64,000 nt of DNA from Pseudoalteromonas sp. CO133X (GCA_004208945.1 SGPE01000030.1:558001-622000), one strand, 5' to 3'. Positions 27,283-37,084 are shown, counted from the stretch's first letter. Made by a program: numbers and translations. Notes: generated by a model from the letters alone, not told the origin.

Positions 27283-27301
27283 TTAAATGATAATTGTTTG
27301 C
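27283..27301 (+). promoter_or_regulatory. Fur-box-like site upstream of siderophore operon
   Basis: 12 of 19 matches to the Fur consensus with an intact AAATGATAAT core. It lies about 130 nt before the decarboxylase start in the 314-bp gap shared with the divergent PaiB-like gene. Expected biology (siderophore genes are Fur-repressed) makes it more likely than the score alone. Confidence 0.5.
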
Positions 27302-27367
27302 ATTAACATTTAATGCATGATACCTTCCTAATTATCGGTACAGGGTGTTGCGGATTTTAATTAATTG

Positions 27368-27393
27368 GAGACGGAAAAAGCTTTTCTTGTCTC
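27368..27393 (+). promoter_or_regulatory. Hairpin in the leader of the siderophore operon
   Basis: GAGAC at 27368-27372 pairs with GTCTC at 27389-27393 around an A-rich/T-rich interior that can extend the stem. It is about 35 nt upstream of the first gene, inside the likely untranslated leader. No downstream T run is present, so a terminator is not implied. Possible RNA or protein regulatory site; low confidence. Confidence 0.25.
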
Positions 27394-27427
27394 TTGGTTA
27401 CTAAATCAATGTTAAAGGATATACAGA

Positions 27428-28987
27428 ATGGAAAATTTTAAACCGCCGCAATATCAATGGATTAATGATTCTAACTATCAAACTAAAACCAAACAAACTG
27501 ATGCCCCACTTTTTGGTGTTTCGCCAATGCAGGATTACTCACAATTAATGCAATTGGGTATAAGCACTCTAAGCGAGCGCATTAAAAAAGTTAATTCCCC
27601 GACCAGCGGAGTGCAACCTGCACAGTTGCAAGAAGAATTTGCTGCCATTGATCTAAACACACCTTTAAGTGACATAAATCAAGTCCTCGAAGAGCTAGAT
27701 CACCTTTATTTAAAACACGCGATATACTTCCATCATCCAGATTACCTTGCTCACTTAAATTGCCCAGTAATGCTTACATCCCTGCTGGCAGAGTTGTTTA
27801 GCTCTTCGATAAACACCGCTGTTGAAACATGGGATCAAAGTGCAGGCGCAACACTTATAGAACAAAAAGTGATTGATTGGACATGCCAAAGAATCGGTTA
27901 CGATGAAGGTGCAGACGGCGTGTTTACCACCGGCGGAACCCAGTCAAATTTAATGGCATTATTACTTGCACGTGAGTTGGCAGGCAAATTAGAACCACAA
28001 AGCCATACAAATATTACTTCTGGCTTAAGCAGTAATGCACATCGTTATCGAATTCTTTGTTCTGAATATAGCCATTTTAGTATTCAAAAAGCAGCCGCAT
28101 TATTGGGTCTTGGTCATGATGCTGTTATCAGTGTTGCGTGTGATGAAAATCGCTGTATTGATACCCATAGCCTCGAAAACACATTAAATGAACTTCAAAG
28201 AGCAAATTTATTACCAATTGCGGTAATCGCCACGGCTGGTACAACAGATTTTGGCGCAATCGACCCGATAGCAAGCATTGCTCATTTATGTAAAAAGCAT
28301 AACTGTTATTTACACGTCGATGCGGCTTATGGTGGCGCTTTGTTAGTATCACAACGCCATAACGAACGTTTGTTAGGCATTGATTTAGCTGACTCTGTCA
28401 GTATTGATTTTCACAAAACATTTTTCCAGCCAGTATGTTGCTCTGCCCTATTGGTTAAAGACAAGCGGTTATTGAGCTTTCTAACTTATCACGCCGATTA
28501 CCTCAATCCAAAGGCTCAAGCACAAGCCGGCGTTCCTGATTTAATAAATAAAAGCTTACAAACAACGCGCCGATTCGATGCGTTAAAGCTCTGGTTAAGC
28601 TTAAGAACAGAAGGGCCTGATGCGATTGGTGCCATGTTCGATACCTTGCTTGAAAAAACACAACAGGTATACCAACGCTTAACACGTCATAGCCTGTTAC
28701 AAGCTGCACAAGTTCCATCACTCACTACACTCGTATTTCGATTTAACGATAGCGCCTTGAGCCAAACTCAGCTTGATGAATGCAACCGCACTATTCGCAG
28801 GACCTTAGCTCAGAGTAGCCGTGCCATGATTGCAGCAACAAAAGTGAACAATATTCAGTATTTAAAATTCACTTTATTGAACCCTCACGCATCGATAGAC
28901 AGCATAGACGACGTATTGGATGAAATTTGCAAAATTGGCGAACAATATGTGATCGACTGCAAAAGCAAACAACTGTGCACAGCTTAA
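27428..28987 (+). CDS. desA: PLP-dependent decarboxylase of siderophore synthesis (DesA/BibA-type, probably lysine)
   Basis: 519-residue group II PLP amino-acid decarboxylase. Motifs: TTGGTQSNLMALLLAR (about 168-183), LHVDAAYGGALLVSQ, and the PLP Schiff-base lysine K330 in DFHKTFFQP. In NIS siderophore operons of the desferrioxamine and bisucaberin type this enzyme makes cadaverine from L-lysine. It is the first of five tightly spaced genes; the next starts 10 nt after its stop. Cadaverine as product is inferred from the operon, since 2,4-diaminobutyrate decarboxylases share the fold. Symbol given by homology. Confidence 0.88.
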   Translation: MENFKPPQYQWINDSNYQTKTKQTDAPLFGVSPMQDYSQLMQLGISTLSERIKKVNSPTSGVQPAQLQEEFAAIDLNTPLSDINQVLEELDHLYLKHAIYFHHPDYLAHLNCPVMLTSLLAELFSSSINTAVETWDQSAGATLIEQKVIDWTCQRIGYDEGADGVFTTGGTQSNLMALLLARELAGKLEPQSHTNITSGLSSNAHRYRILCSEYSHFSIQKAAALLGLGHDAVISVACDENRCIDTHSLENTLNELQRANLLPIAVIATAGTTDFGAIDPIASIAHLCKKHNCYLHVDAAYGGALLVSQRHNERLLGIDLADSVSIDFHKTFFQPVCCSALLVKDKRLLSFLTYHADYLNPKAQAQAGVPDLINKSLQTTRRFDALKLWLSLRTEGPDAIGAMFDTLLEKTQQVYQRLTRHSLLQAAQVPSLTTLVFRFNDSALSQTQLDECNRTIRRTLAQSSRAMIAATKVNNIQYLKFTLLNPHASIDSIDDVLDEICKIGEQYVIDCKSKQLCTA

Positions 28988-28997
28988 GGAAAAGACA

Positions 28998-30335
28998 ATG
29001 AAACCAGAAATTTATGATTTAATCGGAATAGGTGTAGGCCCGTTTAATTTAAGCTTAGCAGCGCTTTCTTCGCCCCTTTCAGACTTGAAGACGCTATTTG
29101 TTGACAGTCGCCCTAAATTTGATTGGCATCCTGGTATGTTATTAGACTCTGCGAGTCTGCAAACCCCTTTTATGTCAGATTTAGTGACGATGGCAGACCC
29201 GACAAGTCAGTTCAGTTACTTAAATTTTGCCAAGCAGACTGGTAAATTGTATTCGTTTTATATTCGCGAGAACTTCTTTTTACCGCGACAAGAATATAAT
29301 CAGTATTGCCAGTGGGTGTGCCGTCAGTTAAATAATCTCAAGTTTAATTTTCACGTAGAAAACCTCGAATACGAGCAACAGCTCGACTGTTACCGAGTCT
29401 CTGGCAAAGATAAAGTGACTGGCAAGGTACAAGATTTTTATTGTAAACATTTAGTGCTTGGTACCGGTACTCAACCTTGGCTACCTGAATTTTGCCCGAC
29501 CGATAAGCACATAACTCACTCTTCACAGTACCTTAATAACAAAGCAATGTTACAAAGCAAGTCTGACATTACTATTGTTGGCAGTGGTCAGAGTGCAGCA
29601 GAGATTTTCCATGATTTACTGCTAGATATTGATAAATTTGGCTATCAATTACGCTGGTTGACGCGTTCACCGCGGTTCTTTCCTTTAGAGTACACCAAGC
29701 TTACTCTTGAAATGACATCGCCTGAGTATATTGATTATTTCCATAATTTACCAAGTGCGAAGCGACAACAACTTATCCACTCGCAAAAGTCGCTTTATAA
29801 AGGAATTAATTCAGAGCTCATTAACGATATTTACGATTTGCTCTATCAAAAGAAACTGAATTGCGATTTCTCAGCCGAGCTTTTAACGAATACCTCATTA
29901 ACTAACATTAAACAAGAAGGCCAAAAACTTGCCCTCTCATGCCTACATAACGAGCTAGAGCAAGATTTTAGCTTTAATACTAATGCACTTGTAATGGCGA
30001 CAGGCTATCAATATCAGTTACCCACCTTCATTGAACCATTACGTCATAAATTAAATTTCGATGAGAACGGCGAGTTACAAGTAAAACGTAACTATAACAT
30101 TGATGAGCAGGGTCGCATTTTTGCACAAAACCTAGGCCTTAACAGCCATGGATTAACCGTGCCAGATCTCGGAATGGTGTGTTATCGCAATGCCATCATT
30201 TTAAAACAAGTATTAGGGAAAGCGCCTTACAGCATTGAAGAGCGCATCGCTTTCCAACAATTTGGCATTCCTAAAAAAGAGAGCTTTACGCCCTCACGTA
30301 GTAAAACAGCTTCAATGTCACAGGAGGCTATGTGA
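28998..30335 (+). CDS. desB: Diamine/lysine N-hydroxylase (flavin monooxygenase) of siderophore synthesis
   Basis: 445-residue FAD- and NADPH-dependent N-hydroxylating monooxygenase of the IucD/SidA/DesB family. The FAD motif is IGVGPFNLSLAAL (about 11-23), the NADPH motif IVGSGQSAAEIF (about 193-204) and the C-terminal signature ATGYQYQLP (about 333-341). Expected product is N-hydroxycadaverine, or the N-hydroxy derivative of a similar diamine. Its stop overlaps the GTG start of the acyltransferase gene. Confidence 0.92.
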   Translation: MKPEIYDLIGIGVGPFNLSLAALSSPLSDLKTLFVDSRPKFDWHPGMLLDSASLQTPFMSDLVTMADPTSQFSYLNFAKQTGKLYSFYIRENFFLPRQEYNQYCQWVCRQLNNLKFNFHVENLEYEQQLDCYRVSGKDKVTGKVQDFYCKHLVLGTGTQPWLPEFCPTDKHITHSSQYLNNKAMLQSKSDITIVGSGQSAAEIFHDLLLDIDKFGYQLRWLTRSPRFFPLEYTKLTLEMTSPEYIDYFHNLPSAKRQQLIHSQKSLYKGINSELINDIYDLLYQKKLNCDFSAELLTNTSLTNIKQEGQKLALSCLHNELEQDFSFNTNALVMATGYQYQLPTFIEPLRHKLNFDENGELQVKRNYNIDEQGRIFAQNLGLNSHGLTVPDLGMVCYRNAIILKQVLGKAPYSIEERIAFQQFGIPKKESFTPSRSKTASMSQEAM

Positions 30336-30937
30336 GCAGTTGTAACCACACAGAGGTCAGTAAAAGCTTCGCTAGCCAGTGCCAAGCAATAATAAACACA
30401 GACGCCTTTGTTATTGATGACTTTCGTTTTTACATTTACCAAGCACAGAAGCACTTTTCCTTATTAAATAGCTGGCTTGCTCAAGATTATGCCCACTTTT
30501 GGGGAATGCAAAATATGAATGCAGAGCAACGCCAAAGTGAACTTGCTCCCGCACCTCATAAACTAGCACTTATAGCTTACCAAGATGCGACTCCTGCTTT
30601 TTTTATTGAATTGTATGACCCGCAGTTTGACGAAATCGGTAAACATTTTGAAAACCAGTCTGGTGATTGTGGGATGCACCTTTTACTTGCCCCCGTAATC
30701 ACCCCGCAAAGTGGTTTTAGTCGACGTGCTATTACAGCAACAGCAAAACTCATCTTATCTAAATTAGGTTTTACTCGATTGGTTGTTGAGCCTGACATTA
30801 ACAATCAAAAAATACATAAGCTAAATAAAAAAATAGGCATTCAGAGTAGTCATATCGTTCGCCTTACAAACAAAGATGCATGGCTAGGTTTTGCTGATCT
30901 AGCAAGCTTTGAAGCAGCTACAACACAAGGAGACTAA
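30332..30937 (+). CDS. desC: GNAT N-acyltransferase of hydroxamate siderophore synthesis (DesC/IucB-like)
   Basis: 201 residues of the siderophore-type GNAT acetyl/succinyltransferase family: HFWGMQNMNAEQR (about 49-61), FIELYDPQFDEIG and GMHLLLAPVITPQSG. It should acylate the N-hydroxy-diamine with succinyl-CoA to form the hydroxamate. Start is GTG, in a 4-nt overlap (GTGA) with the preceding stop and with the SD AGGAGG 4 nt before it. It couples directly to the synthetase gene 2 nt downstream. Confidence 0.9.
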   Translation: MSSCNHTEVSKSFASQCQAIINTDAFVIDDFRFYIYQAQKHFSLLNSWLAQDYAHFWGMQNMNAEQRQSELAPAPHKLALIAYQDATPAFFIELYDPQFDEIGKHFENQSGDCGMHLLLAPVITPQSGFSRRAITATAKLILSKLGFTRLVVEPDINNQKIHKLNKKIGIQSSHIVRLTNKDAWLGFADLASFEAATTQGD

Positions 30938-30939
30938 TT

Positions 30940-32802
30940 ATGGAAATCATTAAAAATTCATTCCCTCAACATTTATCTGAATCTTTATGGCAAGGTGCTA
31001 ATCAACATTTAGTCGCCAAAATACTGTGTGAGTTTAGTCATGAAAAACTAATAAAACCTATTGCAGCAAAAGAAGATAGAAAACAAACAGTGCAGCAATT
31101 TCAGTTATTATTAGAAAGCAACCAAGGGCTTTTAAGTTATGACTTTAGTGCTCGTCACTATCAACTAGATCACCTACATATTCAGCCAGAATCAATCGTC
31201 TGCAAACTAGATGGCATTAACCAAGATTTAGATGCAGTAACGCTCATTATTGCCCTAAAAGATCGTTTAGGTATTACCGATAGCCTCTTGCCAACTTATT
31301 TAGAGGAAATTACCAGCACTTTATACAGTAAAGCATTTAAATTGCTTCACCAAAATAAGCCCGTTTCAGAGCTGGTACATTGCGATTATCAACAAATCGA
31401 AGCGGCCATGACCGAAGGCCACCCAGTATTTGTTGCTAACAATGGTCGTATTGGCTTTGATATGGATGACTGCCACGCGCTTACACCTGAAAGTGGTCAA
31501 GCAATGAAATTAGTCTGGTTAGCTGTTGCGCGGGTAAACACAAGCCTAGCAATGATAGAAGAGCTTAATTACGAGCGTTTTATTGAAAGTGAATTAGGCA
31601 ACCAGCAAATTGCAGCATTTAATAACATAATTGCTGAGCATGGTAAAAAAGCTGAAGACTATTACTTTATGCCCGTGCATCCTTGGCAGTGGCGCGAAAA
31701 AATTAGCCGAATTTTTGCTGCTGATCTTGCTCGTAAGCAACTTGTTTATCTTGGTCACAGTGAAGATGACTATCAGGTACAACAGTCGATTCGCACATTC
31801 TTCAACTTAAATAACAACAAGCGTTGCTATGTGAAAACCGCGTTGTCTATATTGAACATGGGCTTTATGCGCGGTTTATCTCCTTATTACATGAGCCGAA
31901 CACCAGAAATAAACACCTTTGTTGCAGAGCTTGTAAACAGCGACCCATACTTTGCTAAAAAACGCTTTGTCGTTTTAAGAGAAACCGTCGCAATTGGTTA
32001 TCACCATAAATATTACGAGCAAGCTTTAGAAAAAGACACGCCTTATAAAAAAATGCTCAGTGCACTTTGGCGAGAAAGCCCTTTCAATTTAACATTTCAG
32101 GGAGAACCGTTAGTTAAAGAAAACCAACAACTTTTGACATTAGCCGCCTTGCTACATCAAGACAGCCAACAAAAGAGCTTGCTTGTTGAACTCATTAATA
32201 CCTCTCAACTCACAGCAACTGAGTGGGTAAGCAAATTGCTGGATCTTTATTTACAACCTCTATTACATGCGTTCTTTGCGTATGATTTAGTGTTTATGCC
32301 CCATGGTGAAAACCTCATCCTTGTTTTAGAAGAACACCAACCAGTTACTATTTTAATGAAAGATATTGGCGAAGAAGTCGCGATTCTAAACGGCAATTCC
32401 CCTTTACCTGGTCATGTCGCTGACTTAGCGGTGAGCCTAGAAGAGGACATGAAATTAAATTATATACTGCTAGATATTTTCGACTGTATCTTCCGCTTTA
32501 TCGCACCTCAGCTTGATGCGCAAAATTGTTTAACTGAACATGATTTTTGGCAATTAGTCGCTGATAAAGTTTATCAGTATCAGCATGAAAACCCGCAATT
32601 TTCCGAAAAATACACACGTTACAACTTATTTAAGGCTCGCTTTACGCGTACCTGCTTAAACCGCATTCAATTGAATAATAATCAGCAGATGATTGACCTT
32701 GAAGATAGAGAGAAAAATCTCCGTTTTGCTGGGGATATCAAAAACCCACTGCATGATTTTGCCACTCGTCATGACTTTCAACATGACACAACAATGGCCT
32801 AA
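30940..32802 (+). CDS. desD: NIS siderophore synthetase (IucA/IucC family, DesD/BibC-like)
   Basis: 620-residue ATP-dependent synthetase that joins acyl-hydroxamate units into an oligomeric or macrocyclic siderophore. Family motifs: GHPVFVANNGRIGFD (about 154-168), HPWQW (about 247-251), ALSILNMGFMRGLSP (about 304-318), FMPHGENLILVLE (about 450-462) and a C-terminal FhuF-like region. With genes for decarboxylase, hydroxylase and acyltransferase this completes a bisucaberin/desferrioxamine-type pathway. Whether the product is the dimer or trimer cannot be read from sequence. Bisucaberin was first isolated from a bacterium then called Alteromonas haloplanktis. Confidence 0.93.
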   Translation: MEIIKNSFPQHLSESLWQGANQHLVAKILCEFSHEKLIKPIAAKEDRKQTVQQFQLLLESNQGLLSYDFSARHYQLDHLHIQPESIVCKLDGINQDLDAVTLIIALKDRLGITDSLLPTYLEEITSTLYSKAFKLLHQNKPVSELVHCDYQQIEAAMTEGHPVFVANNGRIGFDMDDCHALTPESGQAMKLVWLAVARVNTSLAMIEELNYERFIESELGNQQIAAFNNIIAEHGKKAEDYYFMPVHPWQWREKISRIFAADLARKQLVYLGHSEDDYQVQQSIRTFFNLNNNKRCYVKTALSILNMGFMRGLSPYYMSRTPEINTFVAELVNSDPYFAKKRFVVLRETVAIGYHHKYYEQALEKDTPYKKMLSALWRESPFNLTFQGEPLVKENQQLLTLAALLHQDSQQKSLLVELINTSQLTATEWVSKLLDLYLQPLLHAFFAYDLVFMPHGENLILVLEEHQPVTILMKDIGEEVAILNGNSPLPGHVADLAVSLEEDMKLNYILLDIFDCIFRFIAPQLDAQNCLTEHDFWQLVADKVYQYQHENPQFSEKYTRYNLFKARFTRTCLNRIQLNNNQQMIDLEDREKNLRFAGDIKNPLHDFATRHDFQHDTTMA

Positions 32803-32847
32803 GCATAGGCCTCACTATTTATAGACGTAATAGGACTACGGATAAAA

Positions 32848-34995
32848 ATGAAAAAAACTAACTACTTTAAACTCACGCCTGTCGCACTTTCTTGTTTAGC
32901 GATATTTAGCCACTCTTTACAGGCTGAGCAAAAAAAGCATCACGATATGGAAGTACTCACAGTCGTTGGTGAACAAAGCAATGCCCAAGGCTATAAAGTT
33001 GAGCAAATGAGTACCGCAACGGGTTTAGAATTATCATTTCTAGAAACACCACAATCAACCACAGTTGTGACTGAGCAAGCGATAAAAGATCAACAACTAA
33101 ATTCCGTTATTGAAGTGATGAACAGCGTAACAGGGATTAATACCCGCCCTTCTGACAACGACCGATACTCAATCAGTGCCCGCGGTATTGGCGTAAGCAG
33201 CATTTTGTATGACGGCGTGGCAACAACCTACGATACACGCTTTAACTATGGTGACAACTTAATGGATAGCGCAATTTATCAGCGCATAGAAGTTGTTCGC
33301 GGTGCAACAGGTTTGATGCTCGGGGCGGGTAGCCCATCGGCTGCGATTAATTTAGTTCGTAAGCGTCCGACAGAAGAGTTTCAAGCAAGCGTAAGCTTAA
33401 GTACAGGTTCATGGCAACAGTTACGCGGTATTGTTGATTTATCGGGAGGCTTAAATCAAGACGCAAGTGTTCGAGGTCGAGTCGTCGTAGCGTATCAAGA
33501 TCGTGAAAGCTATCAGCATCGTTACGAGCAGCAACGACAAACTCTTTACGGTATTATCGAAGCAGATATAGGTCGTAATACATTGCTGACGTTAGGTGCT
33601 GACTATCAAGACACCAAACCTGAAGGCTCAATGTCTGGCGGATTACCGTTATTCGACAACCAAGGCAATAGAACTAACTACAGCCACCATACGTCAACAG
33701 CTCCACGCTGGGCGTCATCCAAAACCAAAGCATTGAATAGCTTTGCCACGATTGAGCATAACTTTAGTGATGACTGGCAACTCAAAGCAAGTTACATCTA
33801 TGGCGATAACGATTTAGAATATGATGTGTTATGGGCTACAGGTCACCCAGACCCAATAACCAACGAAGGGATGATACCTGGCTCACTGGCATTTATTGAT
33901 GGTAATCGAACCCAACATACATTCGACTTAAAATTAACGGGCCGCTTTACCCTCTTTGACCGCTCACAACAAATTCTAATTGGTGCAAATCAACAGAAGC
34001 AAGAGTTTGCCAATCCATATTATGGCTCTTTAGATGAGGCTCCACCTTTAGGTGACTTTAGAGATAAAGATTTTACATATCCGACCCCTACATGGAGCGA
34101 TGAAGTTCTGTATGGTTCATGGGGGGAAACAAAGCAACAAGCAATATACCTTGCCTCTGATATTGAGTTAACCGACGCACTTTCAATAGTAATAGGTGGG
34201 CGTATTGATAATTGGGAAACTGACCAAGACAATTTTGGCACCGTTCATGATTACGAAGTTGATAATGAATTTACCAGCTATGTCGGCGCCACCTATGCTA
34301 TTGGGAAAAATGTATCACTGTATGCCAACTACACAGATATTTTTACACCACAAAGTAGAGTGCAAGCTGATGGCAGTTACCTCGATCCTGTTAAAGGAAA
34401 AAACTATGAAGCAGGTATAAAAGCCAGCCTATTTGAAGAAGCGTTAGACACCTCACTTTCGGTGTTTGAGATCCGTCAAGATAACGTTGGTGAAGCAACG
34501 GGAGAAACCTTACCAGGAACAACAGTTCCTATATACCGCGGTATTGACGGCACTAAAACGCAGGGATTCGAATTTGAAGCCAATGGTTCAATCAATGAAC
34601 AATGGAATGTCTATTTTGGTTATAGTCAATTTGAAACAGAAGACCCTGATGGTGAAAAAGTAACGACCACCAGCCCAAAACATCAAGTAAAACTCTTCAC
34701 TACCTATGAATTAGATAACTGGGTAAATGGCTTACAACTGGGTGCTGGTGTTAATTGGCAAAGTGAGATCCGCAGAGATGTTACTAAGCCAGATAGAAGC
34801 TCAGTGGAAGTTAGCCAGCAAAGTTATGGGCTTGTTCGATTAATGGCAAGATACAATGTAAACGATCAACTAACATTGCGCGCTAATTTAGACAACGCAT
34901 TCGATAAACGTTATTACAGCCAATTAGGCTTTTATAACCAGTTTCAATATGGCGCACCACGAAACTTTAGCATCACTGCTCAATATAGTTTCTAA
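32848..34995 (+). CDS. TonB-dependent siderophore receptor of the FhuE/FpvA/FoxA type
   Basis: 715 residues with a signal peptide (about 1-26), TonB-box-like VLTVVGEQ, and the siderophore-receptor plug FLETPQSTTVVTEQAI and IEVVRGATGLMLGAGSPSAAIN (about 145-170). The C-terminal barrel ends in ITAQYSF. It lies 45 nt after the synthetase gene with no terminator between, so it is most likely the cognate receptor of the siderophore made by this operon. A strong terminator follows. Confidence 0.95.
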   Translation: MKKTNYFKLTPVALSCLAIFSHSLQAEQKKHHDMEVLTVVGEQSNAQGYKVEQMSTATGLELSFLETPQSTTVVTEQAIKDQQLNSVIEVMNSVTGINTRPSDNDRYSISARGIGVSSILYDGVATTYDTRFNYGDNLMDSAIYQRIEVVRGATGLMLGAGSPSAAINLVRKRPTEEFQASVSLSTGSWQQLRGIVDLSGGLNQDASVRGRVVVAYQDRESYQHRYEQQRQTLYGIIEADIGRNTLLTLGADYQDTKPEGSMSGGLPLFDNQGNRTNYSHHTSTAPRWASSKTKALNSFATIEHNFSDDWQLKASYIYGDNDLEYDVLWATGHPDPITNEGMIPGSLAFIDGNRTQHTFDLKLTGRFTLFDRSQQILIGANQQKQEFANPYYGSLDEAPPLGDFRDKDFTYPTPTWSDEVLYGSWGETKQQAIYLASDIELTDALSIVIGGRIDNWETDQDNFGTVHDYEVDNEFTSYVGATYAIGKNVSLYANYTDIFTPQSRVQADGSYLDPVKGKNYEAGIKASLFEEALDTSLSVFEIRQDNVGEATGETLPGTTVPIYRGIDGTKTQGFEFEANGSINEQWNVYFGYSQFETEDPDGEKVTTTSPKHQVKLFTTYELDNWVNGLQLGAGVNWQSEIRRDVTKPDRSSVEVSQQSYGLVRLMARYNVNDQLTLRANLDNAFDKRYYSQLGFYNQFQYGAPRNFSITAQYSF

Positions 34996-35020
34996 GTAAC
35001 TCGACATTATTGCGAATTGC

Positions 35021-35053
35021 TATTATGCCGCCTCTGTATGAGGCGGCATAATA
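35021..35053 (+). terminator. Terminator after the siderophore receptor
   Basis: A perfect 14-bp stem (35021-35034 with 35040-35053) and 5-nt loop, GC-rich centre. The downstream tract is only partly T-rich (TACATTTT). It separates the biosynthesis/receptor operon from the FhuF-like gene. Confidence 0.8.
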
Positions 35054-35118
35054 TACATTTTAAAGACGCAATTTTATGAAGAAACTTCCACCCCAGCACA
35101 ATAAAAGTACAAATATAC

Positions 35119-35901
35119 ATGGCGTTACACGATACCACTGAGCTAAACTCTTTACTGGAGCGACAAGCTCCATTTTATAGTCAGCATTTTAAAATTATTG
35201 AGCCACATCAACCTCTCCCCGAAAACTGCCACCCATTATCACAACGATTAAATAAACCACATTATACCAAAGCGCTTATGACTTTTTCTAAGAGCTATCA
35301 ACAACAGCAAGAAGCAATCGATCTTAGCGCTTTACATTCTATGTGGAGCCAATGGTTTTTCGGCTTTTTACTTCCGCCACTATTAGAATACGCATTAAAA
35401 AGCCAGACGAGTGTATTACATGTTGCAATGAACCTTAAAAACTGGCATTGGACTTATCATCAAACGGGGCGAGTAGAATGTTTCTATTTAGTGCTTAGAG
35501 AAGATCAAATTCAAAGACCGACTGAGTTAGCTATCACATTGCTAGAGCGGTTACTTGTTAAGCTGATAAATCCTATTATAAAACAACTAAGTACCCTGTC
35601 GCCGGTATCAGAAAAGTTATTTTATAGTCATGTTGCGTACTGTTTTTATTGGTATTTATCAGAAATGCCGTTAGCTCAAGAATGTAAACTTAATTTACTA
35701 AACCAGTTATTTAGTAAAGATACATTATTACTCGCTAAAGGCGCTACTTTGCCACACCCTTTATGGCGTAAAATTAGACTTAAAAATAGTGAGTACCCGC
35801 GTATTATGTGTTGTTTACGGCATAAATTACCTAACACACAAATGTGTACTATTTGCCCATTGAATAAAAATAAACACAAGGTCTGTAAAACTGCGATATG
35901 A
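35119..35901 (+). CDS. fhuF: FhuF-like [2Fe-2S] siderophore-iron reductase
   Basis: 260 residues. The C-terminus has the diagnostic CC-x10-C-x2-C cluster motif (C231, C232, C243, C246), as in FhuF, which reduces iron in imported hydroxamate siderophores in the cytoplasm. The N-terminal 225 residues carry the FhuF-type helical domain (MWSQWFFGFLLPPLLEYAL). The start is the ATG at 35119, with no clear SD; no alternative is better. It is separated from the receptor by a terminator and may have its own promoter. Confidence 0.9.
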   Translation: MALHDTTELNSLLERQAPFYSQHFKIIEPHQPLPENCHPLSQRLNKPHYTKALMTFSKSYQQQQEAIDLSALHSMWSQWFFGFLLPPLLEYALKSQTSVLHVAMNLKNWHWTYHQTGRVECFYLVLREDQIQRPTELAITLLERLLVKLINPIIKQLSTLSPVSEKLFYSHVAYCFYWYLSEMPLAQECKLNLLNQLFSKDTLLLAKGATLPHPLWRKIRLKNSEYPRIMCCLRHKLPNTQMCTICPLNKNKHKVCKTAI

Positions 35902-35920
35902 AGGCTCTGTAAAAGAGCCT
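35902..35920. terminator. Short hairpin between fhuF and asd
   Basis: 7-bp inverted repeat (AGGCTCT / AGAGCCT) with a 5-nt loop immediately after the fhuF stop; no proper T run on either strand, so function as a terminator is uncertain. Confidence 0.4.
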
Positions 35921-35971
35921 CTATAGAATAGAATGTTTGAGCAAGGCTTTATTGATCAAACATAGCCTTAT

Positions 35972-37084
35972 TTAGCCATCAACAATTATACGAAGCATAC
36001 GACGAAGAGGTTCGGCAGCGCCCCATAAAAGTTGGTCACCCACTGTAAATGCACTGATGTATTCTGGGCCCATGGCCAATTTACGAATACGGCCTACCGG
36101 AATAGACAAGGTGCCCGTTACTTTTACAGGGGTTAGGTCTGTAGCCGTAATGTCGCGGTCGTTTGGAATAACTTTGACCCATTCATTGTGAGAAGCCAGA
36201 ATCTCTTCCACTTTCTCCACGCTGATATCTTTGCGTAGCTTAATCGTCATTGCTTGAGAGTGGCAACGCATAGCACCAATGCGAACACATAAACCATCAA
36301 CAGGGATAGGTTGCTGGCTACTACCTAAAATCTTGTTTGCTTCAACTTGTGCTTTCCACTCTTCTTTACTCTGACCGCTTGGCATTGGTACATCAATCCA
36401 AGGGATAAGACTACCTGCTAAAGGCACACCAAACTGGTCTTGTGGTAAATCACTTGAGGCGATTTTTTCAGTGACTAATTTATCAATTTCAAGAATTGCC
36501 GCGTTAGGATCAGCCAGTTTGTCAGCAACCGTTTCGTGAATTGCACCCATTTGTGCGATTAACTCTTTCATATTGCGGGCACCAGCACCAGAAGCCGCTT
36601 GATACGTCATTGGGCTAACCCATTCAATCAAGTCTTGCTCAAATAAACCACCTAGCGCTAACAACATTAACGATACAGTACAGTTGCCGCCAACATAGGT
36701 TTTAACCCCCTGCTCTAAGCCTTGATCTATAACGTCTTTATTGACTGGATCAAGAACAATAATGCTATCGTCACTCATACGCAGTGCAGATGCAGCGTCA
36801 ATCCAGTAACCTTGCCAACCTGATTCGCGTAACTGCGGGTAAACGGCTTTGGTATAATCACCGCCTTGGCAAGTCACAATAATATCCATCTTCGCAAGCT
36901 CAGCAATATCATTCGCATCTAAAAGAGGCTTAGCAGGACCCGCAATATCAGGGCCTAATTGACCGGTTTGTGAGGTGGTGAAAAAAGTCGTGTCGATCTT
37001 AGAAAAATCATTTTCTTGCTGCATACGCTCTAATAACACAGAGCCAACCATGCCCCGCCAACCGACTAATCCTACTTTTTTCAT
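35972..37084 (-). CDS. asd: Aspartate-semialdehyde dehydrogenase
   Basis: NADPH-dependent reduction of aspartyl phosphate to aspartate semialdehyde, the branch step to lysine, methionine and threonine. 370 residues from the Met at 37084, which matches the E. coli N-terminus (MKKVGLVGWRGMVGS); a Met 24 nt upstream is also in frame. The catalytic Cys lies in GGNCTVSLML (about 125-134) and the active-site His in RIGAMRCHSQAM (about 260-271). The 328-bp or longer upstream gap shows no lysine riboswitch or other recognised leader. Confidence 0.96.
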   Translation of the reverse strand: MKKVGLVGWRGMVGSVLLERMQQENDFSKIDTTFFTTSQTGQLGPDIAGPAKPLLDANDIAELAKMDIIVTCQGGDYTKAVYPQLRESGWQGYWIDAASALRMSDDSIIVLDPVNKDVIDQGLEQGVKTYVGGNCTVSLMLLALGGLFEQDLIEWVSPMTYQAASGAGARNMKELIAQMGAIHETVADKLADPNAAILEIDKLVTEKIASSDLPQDQFGVPLAGSLIPWIDVPMPSGQSKEEWKAQVEANKILGSSQQPIPVDGLCVRIGAMRCHSQAMTIKLRKDISVEKVEEILASHNEWVKVIPNDRDITATDLTPVKVTGTLSIPVGRIRKLAMGPEYISAFTVGDQLLWGAAEPLRRMLRIIVDG

